NCBI GenBank assembly: GCA_000466585.1
Contig: KE993462.1
Coordinates: 62,001 to 126,000, forward strand
Length of the DNA: 64,000 bases
Reading direction: 5' to 3'
DNA from: Clostridiales bacterium oral taxon 876 str. F0540
GTDB taxonomy: Bacteria > Bacillota > Clostridia > Clostridiales > Clostridiaceae
In this document: piece after piece, positions 8,456 to 15,983 of the stretch
Numbering within the stretch: position 1 is the first letter of the stretch
Layout of the letters: each line of letters starts with the position of its first letter
Position numbers and translations under genes: made by a program
The notes under the pieces: generated by a model
Told to the model about the DNA's origin: nothing
The model's database searches: none
Seen by the model: only the letters and a program-made list of their open reading frames with translations

Positions 8456-8713
8456 GTTTTATTTCCGACTCTTAGAACGCAGAACAGTTTCTTTAACAGA
8501 GCATCACATACTTCTGAATCTTATATAGCCTTGGCTCTAATAGGAACACGTTTAGGACTGCATTGGAATTGATTTATGACAACCTTTAAGAAAATTATAA
8601 AAGTAAATGCTCAAGAAAGAGTATTTGGACATATTGCTAAAGCGTTAGCAGCAGTAGTATTAGTCTTATGGTGTGAAAAGTTATTTTTAAATGCGGAGGG
8701 AATATATGAGTAA
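8456..8713 (+). pseudogene. Remnant of a DUF4405-type membrane protein
   Basis: One frame reads through 8456-8713 with a TGA stop at 8570-8572. Before the stop it encodes a piece with LFPTLR and SYIALALIGTRLGLHWN; after it FMTTFKKI, then a hydrophobic helix AKALAAVVLVLW. The run Leu-Gly-Leu-His-Trp-Asn followed by a basic stretch and a late helix looks like the DUF4405 membrane domain of clostridia. The N-terminal part and any start with a ribosome site are missing, so this is a decayed gene. Its end overlaps the start of the next gene. An ATG at 8576 opens a 45-codon frame but without a ribosome site. Confidence 0.4.
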
Positions 8714-9242
8714 TGTTGCTTTACTGGTAGTAGATGTGCAGAACGCATTGATTAAGGCACATCCGTATAATGAACAGATAGTTATTGAAAACATAAAAAA
8801 ACTTATCTTAGAAGCAAGAAATAATAACAAAGAAGTTATATATGTGCGTCATGATGATGGGAAAGGGACAGACCTTGAAAAGGAAACAGACGGATGGCAG
8901 ATTTATGATGCCATAGCCCCTGAGAGTAATGACGCAATCTTTGAAAAGCAGTATAATAGTGCGTTCTTAAAAACCGGGCTAAAGGATTATTTAGATAGTA
9001 AAAATATAGATAATATTATACTTACGGGGCTTCAAACTGAATACTGTATTGATGCCACCTGTAAAAGTGCATTTGAAAATGGATATAAGGTAATTATCCC
9101 GGAACAAACTAATACAACCTTTGATAATGAGTATCTATCTGCAGATAAACTTTATGAGTTTTATAATTATAAGATTTGGAATAAACGTTTTGCTGAGATT
9201 CTTTCTATTGAAGAGACAATTAAAATTTTGAAATGTAGATAA
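8706..9242 (+). CDS. Isochorismatase-family cysteine hydrolase
   Basis: 178 residues from the ATG at 8706, chosen because the ribosome site GCGGAGG (8694-8700) lies just before it; an upstream in-frame ATG at 8691 overlaps that site. The protein has the family core: LLVVDVQNA with the catalytic aspartate, the lysine in FEKQYNSAF, the cis-peptide region LTGLQTEYC and the nucleophilic cysteine in TEYCIDAT. Members hydrolyse nicotinamide, N-carbamoylsarcosine, isochorismate and related amides. The sequence alone does not settle the substrate. The gene is alone, downstream of a decayed membrane-protein gene, and converges on a kinase-like gene. Confidence 0.9.
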   Translation: MSNVALLVVDVQNALIKAHPYNEQIVIENIKKLILEARNNNKEVIYVRHDDGKGTDLEKETDGWQIYDAIAPESNDAIFEKQYNSAFLKTGLKDYLDSKNIDNIILTGLQTEYCIDATCKSAFENGYKVIIPEQTNTTFDNEYLSADKLYEFYNYKIWNKRFAEILSIEETIKILKCR

Positions 9243-9283
9243 TGGATAAATTACTTATGTATTGATAACTATTTACTAAAGAA

Positions 9284-9342
9284 GCTTCCACTTATCCTAA
9301 TAAGCTTAAACCAGCTGTACTAGAATACGTGGAAGCCCTTTT
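9284..9342 (+). terminator. Terminator between convergent genes
   Basis: Arms GCTTCCAC (9284-9291) and GTGGAAGC (9329-9336) followed by CCTTTTTATTT. The loop is long (37 nt), so other pairings are possible. Confidence 0.5.
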
Positions 9343-9358
9343 TATTTGGGACAAATGT

Positions 9359-9928
9359 TTAATGTTTAGATTCTTTGGACATCATTTTTTTCCACTGCTT
9401 GTAGTGCTCCGGATAGTCGTGTTTAATGTAATCGAAGAAAAGCATCAAATCACCATGCTTTTGAAGACCTTTAAGCATAGATTTCGGATAGGGCTGAATT
9501 CTTTCGTAGCTTTGCCTAGGATCAATAATCTTTACTGTGTTATCAGGCTGAAGAAATATATGACCTAGACGAGCGTCAACTCTTGTGAACCCAAGCCTTT
9601 TCAACTCATCAATAAGCTTTACCAGTTCAATAGATAGAGACCTGTCAATATTGTGATTTTTTAAATAAAAGGATAAGCGACTTCCATACACAAAGCCCAT
9701 AACAATTGAATAACTGTCAAAATCAAAGATAGTCGGGAAAAATCTGCTGTCTTTTGCACTTAGAAGTATTTCCAGCTGCTTTTTGCAGGCGTCTGGATTA
9801 TAAAATATTTTTAAGACCTTATCATTTGGAAGCATATAAACTTTGCCTTGATGCCCTTGGCCTATAAGCTTCAGTTTTGTTACATCGTACCCTAAATATT
9901 CAAATCTGTATTTCGGTGTTTTTTTCAT
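9359..9928 (-). CDS. Kinase-fold protein with degenerate catalytic loop
   Basis: 189 residues. The N-terminal part has a glycine-rich loop GQGHQGKVYML (about 23-33) and a lysine in VLKIF, as in protein kinase-like and RIO/aminoglycoside phosphotransferase folds. The region where HxDxxxxN is expected reads RVDARLGHIF, keeping the aspartate but with no asparagine, and the DFG position reads KIIDPRQ, keeping the metal-binding aspartate. It is shorter than typical kinases, lacking most of the C-lobe. It may be an atypical kinase, a pseudokinase or a small-molecule phosphotransferase. ATG follows a weak TGAGGATA site. It is a lone gene convergent with the isochorismatase-family gene; nothing nearby suggests a substrate. 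Confidence 0.7.
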   Translation of the reverse strand: MKKTPKYRFEYLGYDVTKLKLIGQGHQGKVYMLPNDKVLKIFYNPDACKKQLEILLSAKDSRFFPTIFDFDSYSIVMGFVYGSRLSFYLKNHNIDRSLSIELVKLIDELKRLGFTRVDARLGHIFLQPDNTVKIIDPRQSYERIQPYPKSMLKGLQKHGDLMLFFDYIKHDYPEHYKQWKKMMSKESKH

Positions 9929-10121
9929 TCCATATCCTCACTGCAATAATTACTAATTTATTATATATCCTTATTAATTATATTTTATGGATAGTAATTC
10001 AGTTTGTTACAAAAATAATAAGAATTATAGATACTATAATTCAACACTTAGCTTTCGGGAGATAGCTTCCCAATTTGCGAAAATAATTAAATGGATATAT
10101 TTATTTTTAAAAATATATATT

Positions 10122-10150
10122 TTGTTTTGATATTTGTGTTATACTATTAT
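10122..10150 (+). promoter_or_regulatory. Sigma-A promoter before a leader terminator
   Basis: TTGTTT (10122-10127), 17-bp spacer, TATTAT (10145-10150). Transcription would start near 10157 and run at once into the terminator at 10205. Confidence 0.5.
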
Positions 10151-10204
10151 AGAAGAGTAAAATAATATGATTAAGCTTTTAGTATAACAATTCAAGCAGT
10201 TATG

Positions 10205-10228
10205 CCACCTTAAAAGGGTGGTTTTTTT
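10205..10228 (+). terminator. Leader terminator (attenuator or sRNA end)
   Basis: Stem CCACC (10205-10209) and GGTGG (10217-10221), then seven T. It lies about 50 bases after the promoter and 50 before the next gene's start, so either a short RNA of about 70 nt ends here, or it is an attenuator of the downstream gene. The remaining part of the 352-base gene-free stretch 9929-10280 is AT-rich and shows nothing else. Confidence 0.7.
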
Positions 10229-10280
10229 ATCAATTGCTGGACCAAGAGCAAAAATCATATAAAAAAAGAGGAGATTATTT

Positions 10281-10787
10281 ATGTTTAGAACAAATCATGC
10301 TAGAAAAAGTGCTGTATCTATAAAGATGTTTATAAAAGAGTTTGGAGAGGAATTCTCAGAGCACGTAAAGGAAAGATTGATGGATCTTGAGGTTAGGTGT
10401 TTTTTGACCAGAAAGGATATAGCCTACAGGTTTGATTTGAAGCATGTTGAGCATCTCCAGTATGAAATTGCTGCTGATGCAGAGGAGCCTTCAGCTCCAA
10501 GAAGCAAGGAATATGCATATGGACAATTTGTAGTGCTTGATGGAAAGCTTTATTTTTCAGAGAGCTGCCTTGAAAGCAAGGATATAATGCAGTCTCCTAC
10601 GGTTAGTGATATATATAACGCTTTAGATAGCGAAGGAAGTATTTTTGATGAGGGCAGAAATTTAAAAAGACTTAATGACAGCAATATTGATTTTGTTGTA
10701 GACAGTATATTGTCTTCATGCCCGGAAGTATCTCAGGCTTATCTGGATATTGTAAAGGGAATGATATCAAGATCTAATAATAAATAA
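10281..10787 (+). CDS. Hypothetical protein, 168 aa
   Basis: 168 residues beginning at an ATG after the ribosome site AGAGGAG (10266-10272). The product is soluble and acidic, with no signal peptide or membrane helix. It begins with a basic stretch (FRTNHARKSAVSIK), has a helical segment with RKDIAYRFDL near residue 45, an acidic linker, and a C-terminal part with SCPEVSQAYLDIVKGM. Two or three cysteines are not arranged as a metal site. I recognise no family. The promoter-terminator pair directly upstream suggests the gene is controlled by read-through of the terminator or by its own weak promoter. Confidence 0.75.
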   Translation: MFRTNHARKSAVSIKMFIKEFGEEFSEHVKERLMDLEVRCFLTRKDIAYRFDLKHVEHLQYEIAADAEEPSAPRSKEYAYGQFVVLDGKLYFSESCLESKDIMQSPTVSDIYNALDSEGSIFDEGRNLKRLNDSNIDFVVDSILSSCPEVSQAYLDIVKGMISRSNNK

Positions 10788-10978
10788 ATTTTTAGCATTA
10801 TAATTAAGTACCTGCTTCTGAAAAAATATATTATTTGAATCCATTTTTGACCTCAAATTGCCGGCTTTCACCCCGATTTTTGTAAAATATTTTAAAATAT
10901 TGCGTTAAATATATTCCTATTTAAACGGGTAGATTAACTATATGTATTTAATTTTATTAATCATAGGAGAGGTGCACT

Positions 10979-11917
10979 ATGATATCGGAAAAAAGGTTAG
11001 CAGAAAAGAGATTAACAGAAGCTTATAATAATGCTCATATTGAATATTTTGATAACAATTCTAAATATATATTTTTCAGCGATTGTCATAGAGGAGATAA
11101 TAATCCATCTGACGAATTTGCGAAAAATCAGAATATATTTTTATGCGCATTGCAGTTTTATTATAATAATGGATATACCTATGTGGAGCTTGGCGATGGA
11201 GATGAACTTTGGGAACATTCCAATTTTAAACATATAAGGCTTGCACATGACGAAGTATATAGTCAATTAAAAAAGTTCTATGATTTAAATAGATTGATTA
11301 TGTTATACGGTAACCATAACATACATCTAAAGTATAAAGATTTTGTAGAAAATAATTATTATAGATTCTACGATGATTACAATGAGGAAGAAATAGAATT
11401 ATTTCCTGGGATTATTGTGCATGAGTCTGTTGTTTTTAAGCATAGAGAAACAGGGCAGGAAATACTAACTGTTCATGGTCATCAAGGTGATAGAATGAAT
11501 GATAACTTATGGCACTTTAATATGATAACAGTAAGATATTTTTGGAGATATCTTCACTCAATAGGGTTCATAAATCCTGCGAGCCCTGTAAAGAGTGCTG
11601 AAAGGATTCATAAGATTGAACGCATCTATAGCGGCTGGATTGAAAAAAATAAGACTATGATCATCTGCGGACATACGCATAGGCCTCATTTTCCCAAGCC
11701 TAAGGAATTGCCTTATTTTAATGATGGGTCCTGCGTAAGGGCAAGCGGAATACAAGGCATTGAAATAGCAGATGGAAAGATAGCGTTAATTGAATGGGCT
11801 ATCAGAACGGATTCACACTGTGATCTTCATATAAAAAGAAAAATATTACGAGGCCCTGAACCAATTGAAGCTTTTGATTTAAGAAATAATGAAAATGTTC
11901 ATAAGTCCTTAATTTAA
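10979..11917 (+). CDS. Metallophosphoesterase
   Basis: 312 residues with all calcineurin-like metal motifs in order: FFSDCHRGD (Asp-x-His, about residue 36), the GDGDELWE segment (about 72-79) in place of the usual GDxxD, YGNHNIH (the GNH motif, about 110), VHGHQGD and the final ICGHTHRPHF (GHxH, about 226). These bind two metal ions that hydrolyse phosphodiesters or phosphomonoesters. The spacing resembles UDP-2,3-diacylglucosamine hydrolase-like members, but a lipid A function is not expected in a Firmicute, so the substrate is open. ATG at 10979 follows AGGAGAGGTG. Single-gene unit with its own terminator. Confidence 0.88.
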   Translation: MISEKRLAEKRLTEAYNNAHIEYFDNNSKYIFFSDCHRGDNNPSDEFAKNQNIFLCALQFYYNNGYTYVELGDGDELWEHSNFKHIRLAHDEVYSQLKKFYDLNRLIMLYGNHNIHLKYKDFVENNYYRFYDDYNEEEIELFPGIIVHESVVFKHRETGQEILTVHGHQGDRMNDNLWHFNMITVRYFWRYLHSIGFINPASPVKSAERIHKIERIYSGWIEKNKTMIICGHTHRPHFPKPKELPYFNDGSCVRASGIQGIEIADGKIALIEWAIRTDSHCDLHIKRKILRGPEPIEAFDLRNNENVHKSLI

Positions 11918-11920
11918 GTT

Positions 11921-11958
11921 AAAACAGAGTGAGAATCATTGATTTTCACTCTGTTTTT
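11921..11958. terminator. Terminator between convergent genes
   Basis: Arms 11921-11932 and 11946-11957 (AAAACAGAGTGA and its complement), T run on the plus strand and matching A run before it, so usable from both directions. Confidence 0.85.
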
Positions 11959-11969
11959 AGTTTATACTA

Positions 11970-12062
11970 TTATCTATTTTTCTTAACAGCTTTACCGCTG
12001 CCATGTTTTTCTTTCTTTTGCTTCTTTCCTTGGTTAGAAGATGAATCATCTTTTCCGCTCAT
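11970..12062 (-). CDS. Lysine-rich small protein, 30 aa
   Basis: A 30-codon frame starts with ATG after GGAGG on the minus strand (spacing about 10) and ends beside a terminator. The peptide starts MSGKDDSSSNQGKK and contains 11 lysines, with no hydrophobic part. It is highly basic and likely disordered, perhaps binding nucleic acid or being sporulation-related, but nothing proves this. Support is the ribosome site, the clean stop next to the hairpin and the biased composition; the short length keeps confidence moderate. Confidence 0.5.
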   Translation of the reverse strand: MSGKDDSSSNQGKKQKKEKHGSGKAVKKNR

Positions 12063-12163
12063 AATATTTGATCCTCCAAAATCTAATTTTATTTTAGTGT
12101 TACATTAATATTTTGTTCAATATATTCACTATAATACTATGAAATTCATAGTAGCAGATAGGT

Positions 12164-12592
12164 CTAATTTCTTAATTTAAACTCTAATGCTTTTGACAAG
12201 CTATCTATATTTCCATGAAATTTAAAGAAGGAGGGCTTATCCCTATCTTCATATATTATAAAAAATGGTTGTCTATCTGGAGGGACTACTATATAAACCT
12301 CACTTATGTTTCCGCTTAAACTTTTCTTGTTCAATTTAACAGGCGGATCAAGCGGAATCCGTACTTTATACCCATCGATTGCAACAGGGCTTATTCGGCC
12401 ATAGAAATTATCTATACTTCTTACCCAGCCTGCAACCATATCATAAATTTCCGAATTTACCTGAACGGCTTTTAATACACTTTTTTGCCTTGTATCAAAG
12501 ATTTCGGCGCATGGTGATCCTTGAGCATAAGCAGGAATTGAGGACAGAAGTATTGTAATAAAAATAAGTATTGCTGATATTTTTTTGACCAT
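12164..12592 (-). CDS. Secreted hypothetical protein, 142 aa
   Basis: The ATG at 12592 follows AGAGGTGA on the minus strand and opens a clear signal peptide (MVKKISAILIFITILLSS, cleavage likely after AYA near residue 22); an earlier in-frame ATG has no ribosome site. The mature part of about 120 residues is predicted to be exported. It has a segment with WVRSIDNFYGRISPVAIDGYKV and a proline-rich strand IPLDPPVKL, then VYIVVPPDRQPFFIIYED, suggesting a beta-rich domain. No family is recognised. It is divergent from the arsenic operon, with a large palindrome between. Confidence 0.75.
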   Translation of the reverse strand: MVKKISAILIFITILLSSIPAYAQGSPCAEIFDTRQKSVLKAVQVNSEIYDMVAGWVRSIDNFYGRISPVAIDGYKVRIPLDPPVKLNKKSLSGNISEVYIVVPPDRQPFFIIYEDRDKPSFFKFHGNIDSLSKALEFKLRN

Positions 12593-12639
12593 AAAAATCA
12601 CCTCTATAATTATGTTTCCACAATGAATTGTCACTATAC

Positions 12640-12743
12640 TATATAGAAAGCATTAAATATCGTCACATTGAACTGTTCCAAAAAATCCAGTCTTAAAGGA
12701 TTCATGGGATTGTTCAATGTGATTAGATATTTGCTTTCTATAT
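12640..12743. repeat. 104-bp near-perfect palindrome (MITE-like or ncRNA hairpin)
   Basis: Arm 12640-12673 pairs with 12712-12743 almost completely (ends TATATAGAAAGCA and its complement; inner part TCACATTGAAC and its complement), and the middle adds AATCC/GGATT. It lies between divergent genes, so it is not a terminator of a known gene. Its ends begin with TA, as do Tc1/mariner-derived MITEs, but no flanking duplication beyond TA is seen. Confidence 0.65.
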
Positions 12744-12909
12744 ATTTGTGAGATGAACAGGACAAAATAAATTTAAGTTAATGTCGGGTATCTATAGAAG
12801 GTATATATTTGCAAACTTCTTCCATAGGCTTTTCCTATGGAATAAATTAATTGTTTACATAGGTGACAATGCATATAACTGCACGACTAAATTAACAGGG
12901 CTCATTATA

Positions 12910-12938
12910 TTGACAGTGTTAATAAGATTTTTTATACT
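12910..12938 (+). promoter_or_regulatory. Promoter of the arsenic operon
   Basis: Consensus TTGACA (12910-12915), 17-bp spacer, TATACT (12933-12938). The best vegetative promoter in the window; the ArsR operator overlaps its -10 box. Confidence 0.88.
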
Positions 12939-12965
12939 ATATATAGATGAATATCTATATATAGT
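12936..12965 (+). promoter_or_regulatory. ArsR operator
   Basis: Inverted repeat with 13-bp arms, ACTATATATAGAT (12936-12948) and its complement (12953-12965), around GAAT. It starts inside the -10 box and covers the transcription start, the position used by ArsR/SmtB repressors. ArsR would leave it when arsenite binds. Confidence 0.8.
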
Positions 12966-13022
12966 TTTTACACGGTTCTAAATTAATGATTTTTAATACA
13001 GAATAAGAAATTGGAGGAGCAA

Positions 13023-13346
13023 ATGAGCCTTAATTATGAAGAGCATGCTAAAATTATTAAAGCACTATCAGATCCTAACAGATTGAAAATAATAGACATT
13101 TTATCCTGTGGTGAAAGGTGTGCCTGTGATATATTGGAGCACTTTAATTTTACCCAGCCTACATTGTCTCATCATATGAAGGTATTAAGCGATTGCGGAA
13201 TTGTTTATTCCAGAAAAGAAGGGCAATGGAATTATTATTCTCTTAATAATAAGAATTGTAATAAACTTATTATATTCCTTATGAATATTACAACAGATAC
13301 TGATGATTGTATTTGTAAAGATAAAAATAAATGCAGCTGTAAATAA
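13023..13346 (+). CDS. arsR: Arsenic-responsive repressor ArsR
   Basis: 107 residues; the ATG at 13023 is chosen because GGAGGAG (13013-13019) precedes it. It is a winged-helix ArsR/SmtB repressor: recognition helix region TQPTLSHHMKVLSDCGIV (about 42-59), wing KEGQWNYYSL. The arsenite site is the Cys-Ala-Cys of GERCACDIL at the start of the helix-turn-helix, as in type I ArsR. The C-terminus adds four cysteines (DDCICKDKNKCSCK), which is more than usual and could add metal affinity. First gene of arsRDAC-acr3; it likely represses its own operon through the palindrome on the -10 box. Confidence 0.95.
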   Translation: MSLNYEEHAKIIKALSDPNRLKIIDILSCGERCACDILEHFNFTQPTLSHHMKVLSDCGIVYSRKEGQWNYYSLNNKNCNKLIIFLMNITTDTDDCICKDKNKCSCK

Positions 13347-13354
13347 AGGAGTGT

Positions 13355-13738
13355 ATGAAAATGAAAAAAATGATTATTTTTGATCCGGCAATGTGCTGCC
13401 CGACAGGAGTATGCGGACCATCAGTAGACAAGGATTTGTTAAGAGTAGCTACCTTGTTAAATAGCTTAAAGAAGAAAGGAGTTATAGTTGAAAGACATAA
13501 TCTTACCAATAATCCTCAAATATTTGTAGACAACAAAGTAATAAATACAATGCTTTTAAAAGAGGGTATGGAGGTACTTCCTATTATAATGGTTGATGGT
13601 GAAGTGGTTAAGACTAAGTTATATCCGACAAACAAGGAATTTTTAAGCTTGTTAGAACTTCCTGAGGACTATTTGAAAATTACAATAAAAATGCCTTCAA
13701 AGGCTTGCAACAGTGGAGATGAATGCTGTGATGATTAA
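13355..13738 (+). CDS. arsD: Arsenic metallochaperone ArsD
   Basis: 127 residues. ArsD binds arsenite with a vicinal cysteine pair plus a third cysteine and hands it to the ArsA ATPase. Here these are C14, C15 and C20 in FDPAMCCPTGVCG. The C-terminal pair C124-C125 plus C118, also found in some ArsD proteins, is present (ACNSGDECCDD). The thioredoxin-like body fits the family length of about 120. The start ATG is at 13355 with AAAGGAG just before; another ATG follows at 13361. The gene overlaps arsA by eight bases, implying translational coupling. Confidence 0.95.
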   Translation: MKMKKMIIFDPAMCCPTGVCGPSVDKDLLRVATLLNSLKKKGVIVERHNLTNNPQIFVDNKVINTMLLKEGMEVLPIIMVDGEVVKTKLYPTNKEFLSLLELPEDYLKITIKMPSKACNSGDECCDD

Positions 13739-15485
13739 AGATTTTAACCTTTCTGATATAACTTTAACTAAATATTTATTTTTTACAGGGAAAGGCGGAG
13801 TAGGGAAGACTTCTGCCGCCTGTGCCGTTGCTGTGAGTTTGGCAGATGAAGGCAAAAAAATAATGCTTGTAAGTACAGATCCTGCTTCAAACCTTCAGGA
13901 TGTTTTTAATACGGATTTAAATAATAAGGGCGTCACTCTAAAGGAGGTACCTAACCTTGTAGTTGCTAATTTTAATCCGGAAGAGGCTGCCGCTGAGTAT
14001 AGAGAAAGTGTTGTTGGACCGTTCCGCGGAAAGCTTCCGGAGGCGGCAATAAAAAGTATGGAGGAGCAGCTGTCTGGAAGCTGCACAGTTGAAATAGCTG
14101 CCTTTAATGAATTTTCTGGCTTTATCACAGATGATAAGGCTGCTTCAGAATATGAATATATTATATTTGATACGGCACCTACAGGACATACATTAAGAAT
14201 GCTTCAGCTGCCTTCTGCCTGGAGTAATTTTATAAGTGAAAGCACCCATGGAACTTCTTGCCTTGGACAGCTTGCAGGACTTGAAGATAAGAAAGAAATA
14301 TATAAAAAGGCAGTTGAAACTTTGTCTGACGGAGAAAAAACCACATTAATACTTGTAGCAAGGCCTGAACAAGCGCCCTTAAAGGAAGCTGAAAGAGCTT
14401 CTAAAGAGCTTAGGGAGATAGGAATTAATAATCAGCTTATGCTTATTAATGGAGTGCTCCAAGAACATAATGATGAGCTTTCAAATTCAATTTTCCATAA
14501 GCAGCAAGTGGCATTAAGTAATATGCCCGAGGGACTAAATACAATTGAAGCCTATAAGATTCCGTTAAGACCTTATAATGTTACCGGAATTGAAAATGTA
14601 AGAGCATTTTTAAAGACAGATAATATAAAATCAGAAGCTGATAAATTAAATACAGAGAAAATGCCAAAGCTCAACAGTATTATAGATGATTTATATAGCA
14701 GCAATAAAAAAGTAATTTTTACAATGGGCAAAGGCGGTGTAGGTAAGACAACAATAGCTGCTGCAGTTGCGTTAGGACTTGCCAAGAAGGGAAAGAAAGT
14801 GCATTTGACAACTACAGATCCAGCTGCTCATTTAAAGTTCGTTTTGGATGAAGGCTATGGTATTACATTAAGCAATATAGACGAAAAAAAAGAACTTGAA
14901 AAATACAGGGAAGAGGTCCTTAAAAAGGCCAGAGAAACTATGGATGAGGAGGATATTGAGTACGTAGAAGAGGATTTAAGATCACCTTGTACTCAAGAGA
15001 TTGCTGTGTTCAGAGCTTTTGCTGAAATTGTGGAGAGATCGGAAAAGGAGGTCGTTGTTATTGATACTGCTCCAACCGGTCATACTTTACTTCTGCTGGA
15101 ATCTACCCAAAGCTATAACAAAGAAATTCAACGCTCTCAGGGAGAAGTGCCTGATGCAGTAAAAAAACTTCTTCCAAGACTTAGAAATGCTGAGGAAACA
15201 GAGGTAATAATAGTAACCTTGGCTGAAACAACTCCTGTTTATGAAGCTTCAAGACTTAAGCAGGACTTGGATAGGGCAGGCATACACAGCAAGTGGTGGG
15301 TAATTAATTCAAGCTTTTATGCAGCGGATACTACTAATGATATTTTAAAGGCAAAAGCTTATAGTGAGATACAATGGATTAATAAAGTGGATGAAATATC
15401 AAAAGGGAATTTTGCAGTTATTAAATGGATGGCAGAAGAAGTTAAGGGTGATAAGCTTGAAGATTTAATTAAGGATATAAACTAA
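13731..15485 (+). CDS. arsA: Arsenite efflux ATPase ArsA
   Basis: 584 residues, the usual size of the two-halved ArsA that powers the arsenite pump. Each half has a P-loop (FTGKGGVGKTS near residue 18 and MGKGGVGKTT near 330) and the switch motif DTAPTGHT. Cysteines at the arsenite site are present: GSCTVEIAAF and TSCLGQ in the first half, SPCTQEIAVF in the second. The ATG at 13731 overlaps the arsD stop; GTG at 13713 and ATG at 13719 are alternatives in frame. In this operon the ATPase sits with Acr3 rather than ArsB, a combination common in clostridia. ArsD delivers arsenite to it. Confidence 0.95.
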   Translation: MIKDFNLSDITLTKYLFFTGKGGVGKTSAACAVAVSLADEGKKIMLVSTDPASNLQDVFNTDLNNKGVTLKEVPNLVVANFNPEEAAAEYRESVVGPFRGKLPEAAIKSMEEQLSGSCTVEIAAFNEFSGFITDDKAASEYEYIIFDTAPTGHTLRMLQLPSAWSNFISESTHGTSCLGQLAGLEDKKEIYKKAVETLSDGEKTTLILVARPEQAPLKEAERASKELREIGINNQLMLINGVLQEHNDELSNSIFHKQQVALSNMPEGLNTIEAYKIPLRPYNVTGIENVRAFLKTDNIKSEADKLNTEKMPKLNSIIDDLYSSNKKVIFTMGKGGVGKTTIAAAVALGLAKKGKKVHLTTTDPAAHLKFVLDEGYGITLSNIDEKKELEKYREEVLKKARETMDEEDIEYVEEDLRSPCTQEIAVFRAFAEIVERSEKEVVVIDTAPTGHTLLLLESTQSYNKEIQRSQGEVPDAVKKLLPRLRNAEETEVIIVTLAETTPVYEASRLKQDLDRAGIHSKWWVINSSFYAADTTNDILKAKAYSEIQWINKVDEISKGNFAVIKWMAEEVKGDKLEDLIKDIN

Positions 15486-15523
15486 TCAGCTTAAGCTAAT
15501 AAAAAATATTTGGAGGATAATTT

Positions 15524-15955
15524 ATGAAACCCAAAGTAGCATTTATATGTGTTCACAATTCCTGCAGATCGCAAATGGCTGAAGCATTAGGAAAGTTATT
15601 TGCTTCAGAGGTTTTTGAAGCTTATTCAGCGGGAACAGAGCTAAGGCCTCAAATCAATCAGGATGCAGTAAGGATAATTAAAAATTTGTATGACGTTGAT
15701 ATGAATGAAACACAAAAATCAAAACTTTTAGACAGTATTCCTCAGATTGACATAGTTGTCAAAATGGGCTGTAATGTATCATGTCCTTTCCTGCCTTCAA
15801 AACACATGGAAGACTGGGGGCTTGATGATCCGTCCGGTAAAAGTGATGAAGAGTTTATAAAGACTGCAAAAGCTATAGAGAAAAAAGTAAAAGACTTGGC
15901 TCAGAGAATTCAAAATAATGAAATTGATTTAACTGTAGAAAGAGATATTAAATAA
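15524..15955 (+). CDS. arsC: Arsenate reductase ArsC (thioredoxin type)
   Basis: 143 residues with the low-molecular-weight phosphatase loop CVHNSCR (C9, R15), which attacks arsenate, and the product-release aspartate region DWGLDDPSGKS. Two resolving cysteines lie in MGCNVSCPF (C83, C87). They are only three residues apart, closer than the six-residue gap of the classic staphylococcal enzyme, a form I associate with clostridial and archaeal ArsC. It converts arsenate to arsenite for export by Acr3, using thioredoxin. ATG follows TTGGAGGA. Fourth gene of the ars operon. Confidence 0.93.
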   Translation: MKPKVAFICVHNSCRSQMAEALGKLFASEVFEAYSAGTELRPQINQDAVRIIKNLYDVDMNETQKSKLLDSIPQIDIVVKMGCNVSCPFLPSKHMEDWGLDDPSGKSDEEFIKTAKAIEKKVKDLAQRIQNNEIDLTVERDIK

Positions 15956-15983
15956 GTTATGTTTAATTATGAGGAGGGGTATT

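Noticed and set aside
12781..12981. 66-codon plus-strand frame before arsR
   Set aside because: It crosses the ars promoter and operator and has no ribosome site.
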